From assembly GCA_021324855.1 (NCBI GenBank), contig JAJPIG010000015.1:186001-250000 (forward strand): a DNA stretch of 64,000 nucleotides. The letters run 5' to 3'. The notes beneath the pieces were generated by a model, which was given only the letters and a program-made list of their open reading frames with translations, made no database searches and was not told the DNA's origin. This stretch comes from Pseudomonadota bacterium (GTDB lineage: Bacteria > Desulfobacterota > Binatia > Binatales > Binataceae). Both the position numbers and the translations under genes were made by a program. Positions 1 through 8,520 of the stretch are shown one piece after another (the stretch's first letter is position 1; each line of letters opens with the position of its first letter).

Positions 1-672
1 CGCAACGTTGTTAATGGCGCTGAAGGCACCGCGCGGCGCGCCAAAGTCGACGGCTTTATCGTCGCCGGCAAGACCGGCACCGCCCAGATGGTGAACCCTG
101 CCACCGGCGCCTATTTCCAGAATCGGCTGGTTGCGTCATTCGTCGGCTTCCTGCCCGCCGATGACCCGCGCCTCGTGATCCTGGTCGTGCTTTATGATGT
201 CGGTCACGGACATTTCGGCGGTCTGGTCGCAGCCCCCGTCTTCAGCGCGATCGCAAGCGGCGCGGTCCGTGAACTCGGTATCGCTGCGCCGCGCCCGGCG
301 GGCTACGAGAGCGCGAGCATCATTCCGATCGATGTCCTGAAGCATGCCGAATCGATGGTCGCTCGGGATGCCGTGGCTGCCGAAATCGCCGACGATGCCG
401 CGGTCCCGGCCGGGTCGAATTCATCGACGCTGCCGGATTTTGCCGGATTGAGCCTGCGTGAGGCGCTCGCGCTGGCGCATCAACGTGCGCTGAACCTCGA
501 CGTCAAGGGTTCCGGATGGGTGGTGGCGCAGGATCCTCCGCCGGGTGCGCCGGCCGGTCCGGATACCGTGAAGCTGACGCTCGCCGATGATCCCGGCGCC
601 GCGACCCCGAGCCATCCGTCGAGCAAGTCTTCGGCGAAGCGCGTCCGTCACGCGCGACGGGGGACGCGTTGA
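1..672 (+). CDS. ftsI: Peptidoglycan transpeptidase FtsI/PBP, C-terminal part with PASTA domain (partial)
   Basis: This is the last 223 codons of a class B penicillin-binding protein, which cross-links septal peptidoglycan in the periplasm. The gene is open at the left edge of the window. The third active-site motif of the transpeptidase, K-T-G, is codons 24-26 (bases 70-78) in the context VAGKTGTAQ. The usual end of the catalytic domain follows (FVGFLPADDPRLVILVVL). A single PASTA domain lies at about codons 143-195 (LPDFAGLSLREAL to VAQDPPPGAPAG). A basic tail, rich in Ser, Lys and Arg, ends the protein. The stop codon overlaps the TTG start of murE by four bases. The PASTA domain and the place just before murE point to the FtsI/SpoVD type. 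Confidence 0.9.
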   Translation, partial: RNVVNGAEGTARRAKVDGFIVAGKTGTAQMVNPATGAYFQNRLVASFVGFLPADDPRLVILVVLYDVGHGHFGGLVAAPVFSAIASGAVRELGIAAPRPAGYESASIIPIDVLKHAESMVARDAVAAEIADDAAVPAGSNSSTLPDFAGLSLREALALAHQRALNLDVKGSGWVVAQDPPPGAPAGPDTVKLTLADDPGAATPSHPSSKSSAKRVRHARRGTR

Positions 673-2210
673 AACTTGCCGACCTGATCGCCGGGACCGA
701 GGTTGCGCGGCTCACAGGCGATACCACGATCGAGATCGCGGGCCTTGCCTACGATTCGCGGCGCATCGAGCCCGGTTATCTTTTCTTTGCGACGGCGCGG
801 GACCCGGAACAAAACCGCGCGAATATCGAAGCGGCATTGAACCGTGGGGCGCGTGCGGTGGTGGTGCGCGGATGGGATGGTGCGGCGGCGCGCCCCGCGG
901 TGACCTGGATCGAATGCGAACGGCCGCGGCTTCTGATGGCCGCGGCCGCTTCGCGCTTCTATCATGCGCCGAGCGAGCGGTTGGATCTGATCGGCATCAC
1001 CGGAACCAGCGGCAAAACCACGACCGCTTATCTCCTTGCGTCGATCTTCGAAAATGCCGGCGCCCCGGCCGGAATCGTCGGCACGATCGGAATCTTTGCC
1101 GGCTCGCGGAGGTTGCAGAGCGGGCTCACCACGCCTGAATCGATCGATTTCGAAGCGGCGTTGGCTGAGATGGAGCGCTCGGGCGTGCGCCGCGTCGCCG
1201 CCGAAATCTCTTCGATCGGGCTCGAAGAGGGCCGCGTGGAGGCGCTCAATTTCAAAGGCTGCCTCTTCACCAACCTCGGCCGCGATCATCTCGATTATCA
1301 CGGCACGCGCGAGAACTACTTCCGCGCCAAGCTGCGCCTGTTCACCGACTTGCTGCCGCGGAGCCGCCACAGCGAGCCGGTCGCCGTCGCCCGCGGCGAT
1401 GATCATTTCGGCGCGCAGGTGCTCGGCGCGGTGCAGGGCCGCAAGGTCAGCTTCGGCCTGCGCTCGGACTTGGATGTCCATCCGACCAGCTACGCGATCG
1501 GATTCGACGGAATTCGCGCATCGATTTCGGCGCTCGATCGCAAAATCGAAATTCACTCGCCGCTGCTCGGCGAGATCAACCTGCTCAACATCCTTGGGGC
1601 TTCGGCGATGTCGGTGGCCCTGGGCATCGAAACGGATGCGGTGGTGGAAGGTGTGCGGCGATGCCCAGGCGCCCCCGGCCGACTCGAACTCGTGCCGGGG
1701 CCTCAGGGCGTCATGGTGCTGGTCGATTACGCGCACAAACCGGACGCGCTCGAGGCGGTGCTGAACGCGCTGCGCGCGCTCGGGCCGGAGCGACTGGTGT
1801 GCGTCTTCGGATGCGGCGGCGATCGCGATCAGGGCAAACGTCCGCTGATGGGCGAGATCGCGGGGCGGCTCGCCGATCTCGCGATCCTCACCTCGGACAA
1901 TCCGCGTACCGAAGACCCGCTTAAGATCATCGCCGCGGTCGAAGCCGGGCTGCGCGAAACCGGCCTGCCGCGTATCGAGCGCGATGACGTCGATCGACGC
2001 CGCGGTTACCTCGTCGAACCCGACCGACGCGCCGCGATTGCGCTCGCGCTCACACTCGCACGCGCGGGCGACGCTATCGTCATCGCGGGCAAGGGTCACG
2101 AAGATTATCAGATCGTCGGCACGCGCAAGCGTCATTTCGACGATCGCGAAGCGGTGCGCGAGATTACCGCGGAACTCGCAATGAACGCGCCGAATCGGAG
2201 TCCCGGATGA
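669..2210 (+). CDS. murE: UDP-MurNAc-L-Ala-D-Glu:meso-diaminopimelate ligase MurE
   Basis: This 513-residue cytoplasmic Mur ligase adds the third stem-peptide residue to UDP-MurNAc-dipeptide using ATP. The P-loop ITGTSGKTTT lies at about residues 110-119. The lysine in ENYFRAKLRLF (about residue 221) is the one carbamylated in the family. YAHKPD is at about 354. DNPR at 410-413 is the motif that marks meso-diaminopimelate rather than lysine as substrate. Length is normal. The chosen start is TTG at 669, giving MKLADLIAG, and it overlaps the ftsI stop, so translation is probably coupled. The next gene is mraY: murF, which usually follows murE, is missing. Confidence 0.95.
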   Translation: MKLADLIAGTEVARLTGDTTIEIAGLAYDSRRIEPGYLFFATARDPEQNRANIEAALNRGARAVVVRGWDGAAARPAVTWIECERPRLLMAAAASRFYHAPSERLDLIGITGTSGKTTTAYLLASIFENAGAPAGIVGTIGIFAGSRRLQSGLTTPESIDFEAALAEMERSGVRRVAAEISSIGLEEGRVEALNFKGCLFTNLGRDHLDYHGTRENYFRAKLRLFTDLLPRSRHSEPVAVARGDDHFGAQVLGAVQGRKVSFGLRSDLDVHPTSYAIGFDGIRASISALDRKIEIHSPLLGEINLLNILGASAMSVALGIETDAVVEGVRRCPGAPGRLELVPGPQGVMVLVDYAHKPDALEAVLNALRALGPERLVCVFGCGGDRDQGKRPLMGEIAGRLADLAILTSDNPRTEDPLKIIAAVEAGLRETGLPRIERDDVDRRRGYLVEPDRRAAIALALTLARAGDAIVIAGKGHEDYQIVGTRKRHFDDREAVREITAELAMNAPNRSPG

Positions 2211-2510
2211 GGCGGTCGGCCACGGACCAGGCTTAGTCCGTCGCGACGCCCAGCGGGGAGCCTTCGGCCGGGAGGTGCGGTGATGTGGGAAGGTGGCAAC
2301 CGGTCGGAGGCTTGCCTCGGGGAGTCGACGGTGGGCGCCGGAGCAATTTCGGCGCGCGGCGCCGGGAAGAGCGAAGCGCTCGCGCCAGTGTCACTAAATG
2401 GCGCGGCGTCACTCCCCGGTGCCGGCTTCGCGAGCGCCAGGTCGCCAATGCCGAGCCGTCGATCGTCGCGATGGACTGGCAAACTCGCTACACTGGGAGC
2501 CCTTCTTTCG
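2211..2510 (+). other. 300-base gap between murE and mraY where murF would normally lie
   Basis: No convincing gene was seen here. The mraY frame is open back to an ATG at 2280, but its translation is Gly/Ser/Ala/Arg-rich and unlike any MraY N-terminus. Reading the other plus frames for MurF signatures (P-loop, N-terminal STDSR-type motif, C-terminal domain) found none. A GGGAG at 2495-2499 lies 11 bases before the preferred mraY start and is the only signal seen. Confidence 0.5.
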
Positions 2511-3584
2511 ATGCTCTATCTGTTGCTGTTCCCAGGACATCAGTCCCACGCGATTTTCAATGTCCTGCGCTACGAAACCTTTCGCTCGGTATTGGCGGGG
2601 CTGGCGGCGCTGGCGCTCTCGCTCGCGCTCGGTCCGATTCTGATCGAACGCTTTCGGGCGGCGCATATCGGCCAGACGATTCGAGATGAAGTCCCGCAAC
2701 ATCTCAAGAAAGCCGGGACGCCCACGATGGGCGGTCTGTTGATCGTTGCCTCGTGCGTGCTCGCGACACTGCTTCTGGCAGATCTCCGCGACGGATTCGT
2801 ATGGCTGGCCGCCGCGGTGATGGTCGGCTACGGTGCGATCGGCCTGACCGACGATCTGCTCAAGCTCAAACGCGGCCGCGGCGCAGGGCTCACCGGTCCG
2901 CAGAAGCTCGTCTCACAAACCGCAATCGCGCTGCTCGCCGCACTGGCGCTGTTCGGATGGCTGCGGTTCGATACGCATCTGATGGTGCCGTTCTTCAAAA
3001 ATGTCCATCCCGACCTGAGCTGGGCCTATGTGCCGTTCGCTGCGCTGGTGATGGTTGCGTGCTCGAACGCGGTCAACCTCACCGACGGACTCGACGGCCT
3101 GGCAATCGGTCCGGTAATCACGGTGAGTCTCTGCTATTGGGCGTTCACCTGGATCGCTGGCAACGTGAAGCTGGCGCGCTACCTCGATGTCGCGCATGTG
3201 CAGGGCGCCGGCGAGCTCACGATCTTCTGTATGACGCTGATCGCGGCGTCGCTCGGGTTTCTCTGGTACAACGCCTACCCGGCCTCGATGATGATGGGCG
3301 ATGTCGGCGCGCTGTCGCTCGGCGGCGCGCTCGGGATTATCGCGGTGATGGCGAAGCAGGAATTGGTGCTGCCGATCGCAGGCGGCGTGTTCGTGATCGA
3401 GGCCGCGTCCACCATCATCCAGCGCTACTACTACAAGCTGACGCATCGGCGAATTTTCCGGATGGCCCCGCTGCATCATCATTTCGAGCTTGGCGGATGG
3501 CCTGAAACCGTGGTGGTGACGCGCTTCTGGATCATCTCGATAATCTGTGCGCTGATCGCGCTGAGCACGCTCAAATTGCGTTGA
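2511..3584 (+). CDS. mraY: Phospho-MurNAc-pentapeptide translocase MraY
   Basis: MraY is an integral membrane enzyme that transfers phospho-MurNAc-pentapeptide to undecaprenyl phosphate, forming lipid I. The frame is open from 2280, but the family start pattern (MLYLLLFPGHQ, then FNVLRYETFRS) begins at ATG 2511. That start gives 357 residues, the usual length, with GGGAG upstream. Visible signatures are KKAGTPTMGGLL near residue 65, the catalytic Asp region NLTDGLDGLAIGP, and the HHHFELGGWPE loop near the C-terminus. About ten hydrophobic helices are evident. The stop overlaps the murD ATG by one base (TGATG), which implies coupling. Confidence 0.95.
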   Translation: MLYLLLFPGHQSHAIFNVLRYETFRSVLAGLAALALSLALGPILIERFRAAHIGQTIRDEVPQHLKKAGTPTMGGLLIVASCVLATLLLADLRDGFVWLAAAVMVGYGAIGLTDDLLKLKRGRGAGLTGPQKLVSQTAIALLAALALFGWLRFDTHLMVPFFKNVHPDLSWAYVPFAALVMVACSNAVNLTDGLDGLAIGPVITVSLCYWAFTWIAGNVKLARYLDVAHVQGAGELTIFCMTLIAASLGFLWYNAYPASMMMGDVGALSLGGALGIIAVMAKQELVLPIAGGVFVIEAASTIIQRYYYKLTHRRIFRMAPLHHHFELGGWPETVVVTRFWIISIICALIALSTLKLR

Positions 3585-4909
3585 TGGATTTAACGGGCAG
3601 GAAGGTCGCAGTGATCGGACTGGGACGCAGCGGCGCCAGTGCCGCGCGGTTTCTATTCGAGCGCGGCGCGCGCCTGGTTCTAATCGATCGCGATCAGGAG
3701 GTAGGCCGGAACACCGAACTGACGCCCGGCGAATTGCGCCTTGGACCCGAAGATCCGCGGTGGGTGGAGGGCTGCGATCTGGTGGTCACCAGCCCGGGCG
3801 TCGCCCGCGACAACCCGCTGCTGCTCCATGCGGTGCGGCTCGGAGTCCCGGTCTGGAGCGAACTCGAGCTCGCTGCGCGATTTTTCAAGCGCCCGATCGT
3901 CGCGATCACCGGCACCAACGGCAAGAGCACGGTCACGGTGATGGTCGGCGAGATTTTCAAGGCCGCCGGAATGCGGGCGTTTGTGGGCGGCAATCTCGGC
4001 GTGCCGCTGATCGAGGCGATGCGCGGCGCGTACGACGTCGGCGTGATCGAGGTTTCGAGCTACCAGCTCGAATGGATCGATAAGTTCCATCCGCGCGTCG
4101 GCGTCCATCTCAATCTTACCGAGGACCATCTCGATCGTTATCGCGATCTGGAAGACTACGGGCGCACGAAGGCGAAACTGTTCCGCAATCAGAATTTTCG
4201 CGACTGGGCATTTTTGAATCGCGACGATCCGCGCGTGATCGCGCTCGCTCGAACGATCCGCGCAAAAGTCGTCAGCTTCGGTCTCTCCGCGCCGGCGAAC
4301 GCTCCCGCCTTACACCTCGATCGCGATGCGATCGTGTACGATCTCGGCACGCGCGCCGGGCGAATCGGGCTCGGCGGCTTCGCGATGCGCGGGCGCCATA
4401 ACCTGATGAACGCGATGGCCGCGGCGGGGGCGGCACTGGCGCTGGAATTGGAAGCGTCAGTAATTGAGCGCGCGCTCGCGGGCTTCAAGGGTCTGCCGCA
4501 TCGAATCGAGCTGGTGCGCGAACGCAACGGCGTCAGCTTTATCGACGATTCCAAGGGCACCAACGTCGGCGCCGTGGTCGAAGCGCTCGCCGCGGTCGAT
4601 GGAACCGTGATTCTAATCGCCGGCGGGATGGACAAGGGCGGCGACTATACGCCGCTAGTCGCGCCGATTGGCGAGAAGGTCCGTAGGCTGATCCTGATCG
4701 GTGCGGCGCGCGAAAAAATGAAAGCGGCGCTCGCCGGCGCGACCGAAATTTCATGCGTGGAGACGTTGCGGGAGGCGGTTGCGGCCGCCGCCTCCATAGC
4801 GCGGCCGGGGGAGACCGTGATGCTGTCTCCGGCCTGTTCGAGTTTCGATCAATTCAGGGACTATGCGGAACGTGGCGACTTATTTAAAGAGCTGGTTCGG
4901 GCGCTTTGA
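3584..4909 (+). CDS. murD: UDP-MurNAc-L-alanine:D-glutamate ligase MurD
   Basis: MurD adds D-glutamate to UDP-MurNAc-L-Ala in the cytoplasm. The protein is about 441 residues from the ATG at 3584, which overlaps the mraY stop. A TTG one codon earlier is an alternative start. The N-terminal UDP-binding fold begins with GRKVAVIGLGRSGASAA. The ATP loop AITGTNGKSTVT is at about residues 107-118, followed by LNLTEDHLDRY and the C-terminal ligase domain (SFIDDSKGTNVGA, LIAGGMDKGGDY, LSPACSSFDQF). Length and motif order are typical. Its 3' end overlaps ftsW by 47 bases. Confidence 0.95.
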   Translation: MDLTGRKVAVIGLGRSGASAARFLFERGARLVLIDRDQEVGRNTELTPGELRLGPEDPRWVEGCDLVVTSPGVARDNPLLLHAVRLGVPVWSELELAARFFKRPIVAITGTNGKSTVTVMVGEIFKAAGMRAFVGGNLGVPLIEAMRGAYDVGVIEVSSYQLEWIDKFHPRVGVHLNLTEDHLDRYRDLEDYGRTKAKLFRNQNFRDWAFLNRDDPRVIALARTIRAKVVSFGLSAPANAPALHLDRDAIVYDLGTRAGRIGLGGFAMRGRHNLMNAMAAAGAALALELEASVIERALAGFKGLPHRIELVRERNGVSFIDDSKGTNVGAVVEALAAVDGTVILIAGGMDKGGDYTPLVAPIGEKVRRLILIGAAREKMKAALAGATEISCVETLREAVAAAASIARPGETVMLSPACSSFDQFRDYAERGDLFKELVRAL

Positions 4910-6011
4910 CGCGGTCGGGTACCGGCGTCCCGACCCCTGGCTGTGGCTGCCGGGAGCCGCGCTGTCGATGCTTGGTCTTTTGATGGTGCTCAACACCACC
5001 TACTTCCTGAGCCTCGAGAAGACCGGCAACGGATTTCATTTCTTCAAGCTGCAACTGTTGCATATCGCGCTCGGGCTCGTCACGCTCGGCCTGGTCTCGC
5101 AACTCTCGCTCACCGGGCTCCGCCGGCTCGTCGTGCCGTTGATGATCGTCTCAATCGCGATGCTGATCGCGGTCTGGATGCCCGGACTCGGCGTGGTGCG
5201 CGGCGGCGCGCGTCGATGGCTCCGGCTCGGCCCGGCGCTGATTGAGCCGTCGGAGTTCGTGAAGCTCGCGATCGTCTTTTTCCTTGCTGATTTTCTGAGC
5301 CGCCGCGGCGAACGCGTGCGCGACTTCGCTTCCGGACCCCTGCCGATCTTCGCCATCGTCGGCCCGATCGCGCTGGTGGTGCTGAAGCAGCCTGATTTCG
5401 GCGCCACCGTGATGATCGTGCTGATCCTGTTCACGATGCTCTACGCGGCGGGCGCGCGTCCCGCTCATCTGGGGATTGCCGGGGCCGGCGCGCTGGGAAT
5501 TCTCGTCATACAGGCGGTATCGAAATCCTACCGGATGCGCCGCCTGACGTCGTTCATCGATCCGTGGCGCACCGCGCGCGGCGCGGGCTTCCAGCTCATC
5601 CAGTCGTACATCGCCCTCGGCGCGGGCGGCGAATGGGGCGTCGGACTCGGCGCGGGCCGGCAGAAGATGTTCTATCTGCCGCAGGCGCACAATGATTTCA
5701 TCTTTGCGGTGATCGGCGAGGAACTCGGGATCGTCGGCGCGATTGTCGTGATCCTTCTGTTCATCGTGATTCTGTTTCGCGGGATGCGGATCGCGCATGA
5801 CGAGCCCGATCCGTTCGCGAGCCTGCTTGCAGTCGGACTGACCGCACTGCTCACGTTGCAGGCGCTGATCAATATTGCCGTGGTAATCGGCCTGATTCCC
5901 ACCAAGGGGCTGCCGCTGCCGTTCTTGAGCTATGGCGGGACGGCGATGATCATGGCGATGGGGACGCTCGGCGCGCTGCTCGCGCTGGGACGGCGTCCGG
6001 CGGTGAGATGA
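4863..6011 (+). CDS. ftsW: SEDS peptidoglycan polymerase / cell-division protein FtsW
   Basis: FtsW is a 382-residue polytopic membrane protein of the SEDS family, which polymerises lipid II at the septum with FtsI. The family signatures are visible: GARRWLRLGPALIEPSEFVKLA in the middle, QAHNDFIFAVIGEELG around residues 275-290, and GLIPTKGLPLPFLSYGGT near the end. The ATG at 4863 lies 47 bases inside murD. A GTG at 4872 would shorten the protein by three residues and cannot be excluded. The stop overlaps the murG ATG (ATGA). Confidence 0.93.
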   Translation: MRNVATYLKSWFGRFDAVGYRRPDPWLWLPGAALSMLGLLMVLNTTYFLSLEKTGNGFHFFKLQLLHIALGLVTLGLVSQLSLTGLRRLVVPLMIVSIAMLIAVWMPGLGVVRGGARRWLRLGPALIEPSEFVKLAIVFFLADFLSRRGERVRDFASGPLPIFAIVGPIALVVLKQPDFGATVMIVLILFTMLYAAGARPAHLGIAGAGALGILVIQAVSKSYRMRRLTSFIDPWRTARGAGFQLIQSYIALGAGGEWGVGLGAGRQKMFYLPQAHNDFIFAVIGEELGIVGAIVVILLFIVILFRGMRIAHDEPDPFASLLAVGLTALLTLQALINIAVVIGLIPTKGLPLPFLSYGGTAMIMAMGTLGALLALGRRPAVR

Positions 6012-7099
6012 AGGTGATTATCGCAGGCGGCGGCACCGGCGGACATCTCTTCCCAGCCATCGCGCTGGGCGAAGAACTCAAACGTCAGCGCCCGGCCACC
6101 GAAGTGATGTTCGTCGGCAGCAGTGCCGGGTTCGAGGCGCGATGGCTACCCACGAGCGGTCTTAAGTACGAACTGTTCGAGGTCCACGGTCTGCGCGGTC
6201 ATAATGTGCGCGAGCGGGTCACGGCGACCGCCGAGTTTTTGCGCGCGATCCTAAAGGCCCGGCGGCTGCTGAAAAACTTCGCACCCGGCCTGGTGGTGAG
6301 CGCCGGCGGTTACGCCTCCGTTCCGATGGCGGTGGCGGCTATCGTAACGCGCACGCCGCTCATCTTAATGGAGCAGAATTCGCGCCCCGGACTTGCCAAT
6401 CGCGCATTTTGGCGTTTCGCAAGGAAAATCTGCGTTGGGTTCGATGACACTGCCGCGTTTTTCAGCGCAGATAAAGCCGTTATAACTGGGAACCCGGTGC
6501 GGTCCAGCGTCGGGCATCAGTGCGACCTTCGGGACCGCTCTCACGTTTCTCAAATTCTTGTTTTAGGCGGCTCGACCGGTGCACACCGGCTTAATTTAGG
6601 CGTAGTAAAAGCCTTTGAAACTTTGGCAAAAGATGTTATAAAATGGACGCTCGTCCATCAGACGGGCGAGGCGGACGTGGGGATGGTGACGGCGGCGTAT
6701 AAGGCCCTCGAATGGCCAAGCGCCTCGGTTTTGCGCTTTATCGACGATGTCGGTTCGGCGCTCGCCGGAGCGACCTTGGTGATCGCGCGTTCAGGCGCAG
6801 TGACCGTCTCCGAGGTCGCGCTTGCAGGCCGTCCGGCAATCTTCGTCCCGTATCCTTTTCATCGCGATCGCCAGCAGGAGCTCAACGCCCGCGTGCTCGA
6901 ACGCGCCGGCGCAGCGATTATCATCCGCGACGACGAGCAGCTTGCGGAAAATCTTGCGCGCGCGATCCCGGAGTTGATGAATGATCCCGCGCGGCTTGCC
7001 GAAATGGGCCGGCGCGCGCGTTCGGTGGCGCGTCCCGAGGCCGCCGCGGACATCGCGCGGATCTGTTTCGAGGTCGCAGGCGCGGAGGTGGGCGCATGA
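6008..7099 (+). CDS. murG: UDP-GlcNAc:undecaprenyl-PP-MurNAc-pentapeptide GlcNAc transferase MurG
   Basis: MurG is a peripheral inner-membrane GT28 glycosyltransferase that makes lipid II from lipid I. It is 363 residues long. The first glycine-rich loop is at the N-terminus (IIAGGGTGGHLFPAIAL). VSAGGYASVPMAVAA, MEQNSRPGLANR and the second loop VLGGSTGAHRLN follow. The UDP-GlcNAc site is near SGAVTVSEVALAGRPAIFVPYPF. The start and stop overlap ftsW and murC by four bases each. The stretch 6541-6660 inside the gene is oddly AT-rich (about 43% GC by hand count) and uses codons such as TTA, GTA and AAA that are rare in the flanks, although the frame and motifs are intact. Confidence 0.94.
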   Translation: MKVIIAGGGTGGHLFPAIALGEELKRQRPATEVMFVGSSAGFEARWLPTSGLKYELFEVHGLRGHNVRERVTATAEFLRAILKARRLLKNFAPGLVVSAGGYASVPMAVAAIVTRTPLILMEQNSRPGLANRAFWRFARKICVGFDDTAAFFSADKAVITGNPVRSSVGHQCDLRDRSHVSQILVLGGSTGAHRLNLGVVKAFETLAKDVIKWTLVHQTGEADVGMVTAAYKALEWPSASVLRFIDDVGSALAGATLVIARSGAVTVSEVALAGRPAIFVPYPFHRDRQQELNARVLERAGAAIIIRDDEQLAENLARAIPELMNDPARLAEMGRRARSVARPEAAADIARICFEVAGAEVGA

Positions 7100-8520
7100 C
7101 AGGACCGACGCCCAACGGTTTGCTGACCCGGCCGCGCCGTCTCCATTTCGTCGGCGTCGGCGGCGCCGGCATGAGCGGGATCGCCGAGCTCTGTCTGCGC
7201 CTCGGCTTCACGGTCAGCGGCTGCGATCTCAAGCCGAGCGCGACCACCATGCGGCTCGCCACACTGGGCGTCGAAATCATGCACGGCCATCATCCGGGCC
7301 ATCTCGTCTCCGATCTCGATGCGGTCGTGATTTCCTCTGCGATCAAATTCTCAAATCCCGAGCTTGCTCGCGCACGGGAGATGAAGCTGCCGATCCTGCC
7401 GCGCGCCGAGATGCTCGGCGAGCTGCTGCGGATGGCGCGCCATGGGATCGCGGTTGCCGGCACGCACGGCAAGACCACGACCACCTCGCTGGTGGCGCTG
7501 GTGCTGGAAGAGGCCGGGCTTGATCCGACGGTCGCGGTCGGCGGTAATCTGCGCTCGCACGGCACGAACGTGCGGCTCGGGCGCGGCGATTTCATGGTGG
7601 CCGAGGCCGACGAGAGCGACGCGTCCTTTCTGCTGCTGTCGCCGACGCTGGCGATCGTCACCAACATCGATCCCGAGCATCTCGACCATTACGGCTCCAT
7701 GGAGCGGGTGCGCGAGGCGTACCAGAATTTCATCAACCGCGTTCCATTCTACGGCTTGGCGATTCTCGGCATCGACAGCGTGAACGTGCGCGGGCTGCTC
7801 CCCACAATTCGCAAGCCGGTGCTGACCTACGGTGTTGCGCCCGACGCCGATCTTCGCGCTGAGACGATTTCCATCGACGGTCTTTCAACGCGCTTCGAAG
7901 TGATCCATAAGGGCGCGCGGCTCGGCGCGGTGACGATCCCCACACCGGGCCATCATGTGGCGCTCAACGCGCTTGCCGCGATTGCTGTGGGACTCGAACT
8001 CGGCGTCCCCTTTGCGGTCGCGGCCGCGGCGCTTGCGCAGTTTTCCGGCATCTATCGCCGCTTCGAGATCAAGGGTGAGGCGGCGGGAAGAATCGTTCTT
8101 GACGACTATGCGCATCATCCGGCGGAAGTGCGCGCGACGCTTGCCGCCGCTCGTGCCGCCTTCAAGCGCCGCCTGGTCGCCATCTTCCAGCCGCATCGAT
8201 TCACGCGGCTCCGCGATCTATTCGGCGAATTTCTCGACGCCTTCGATGACGCCGACCGGCTCTACATTGCCGACGTCTATCCTGCGGGCGAGGAGCCGAT
8301 CGCGGAAGTCTCCGCCCGTCGGCTCTACGAGGCGCTCCGCGCGCGGGGCCATCTCGACGTACGTTATCTCGGTGATGATCCGGAACCTGCGGCGCGCGTT
8401 GCGGCCGAATCGGCCGGCGGCGATCTGATCGTGACGCTTGGCGCCGGCGACATTTACCAGCTCGGCGAAGCGGTTCTGAGGGCCCTCGATGACGGAGTCA
8501 AGCTGCATGAGCAAGCTTGA
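7096..8520 (+). CDS. murC: UDP-N-acetylmuramate:L-alanine ligase MurC
   Basis: MurC adds the first amino acid of the stem peptide to UDP-MurNAc with ATP. It is 474 residues long, within the normal range. The N-terminal Rossmann motif is FVGVGGAGMSGIAEL. The P-loop GTHGKTTTT is at about residues 122-130. EADESDASFL and VTNIDPEHLDHY follow. The C-terminal domain carries YAHHPAEVRATL and FQPHRFTRL, both typical of MurC and not of MurD, MurE or MurF. The ATG overlaps the murG stop (ATGA). The stop lies inside the first codons of murB. Confidence 0.96.
   Translation: MTGPTPNGLLTRPRRLHFVGVGGAGMSGIAELCLRLGFTVSGCDLKPSATTMRLATLGVEIMHGHHPGHLVSDLDAVVISSAIKFSNPELARAREMKLPILPRAEMLGELLRMARHGIAVAGTHGKTTTTSLVALVLEEAGLDPTVAVGGNLRSHGTNVRLGRGDFMVAEADESDASFLLLSPTLAIVTNIDPEHLDHYGSMERVREAYQNFINRVPFYGLAILGIDSVNVRGLLPTIRKPVLTYGVAPDADLRAETISIDGLSTRFEVIHKGARLGAVTIPTPGHHVALNALAAIAVGLELGVPFAVAAAALAQFSGIYRRFEIKGEAAGRIVLDDYAHHPAEVRATLAAARAAFKRRLVAIFQPHRFTRLRDLFGEFLDAFDDADRLYIADVYPAGEEPIAEVSARRLYEALRARGHLDVRYLGDDPEPAARVAAESAGGDLIVTLGAGDIYQLGEAVLRALDDGVKLHEQA

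Noticed and set aside
648-2135. A 495-codon open frame antisense to murE
   Set aside because: It is Arg/Ala/His-rich shadow translation of a clear MurE gene, as is common on the opposite strand of GC-rich genes.
2280-2510. A 77-residue N-terminal extension of MraY
   Set aside because: The extension has no membrane segment or MraY similarity, and the family start pattern is at 2511.
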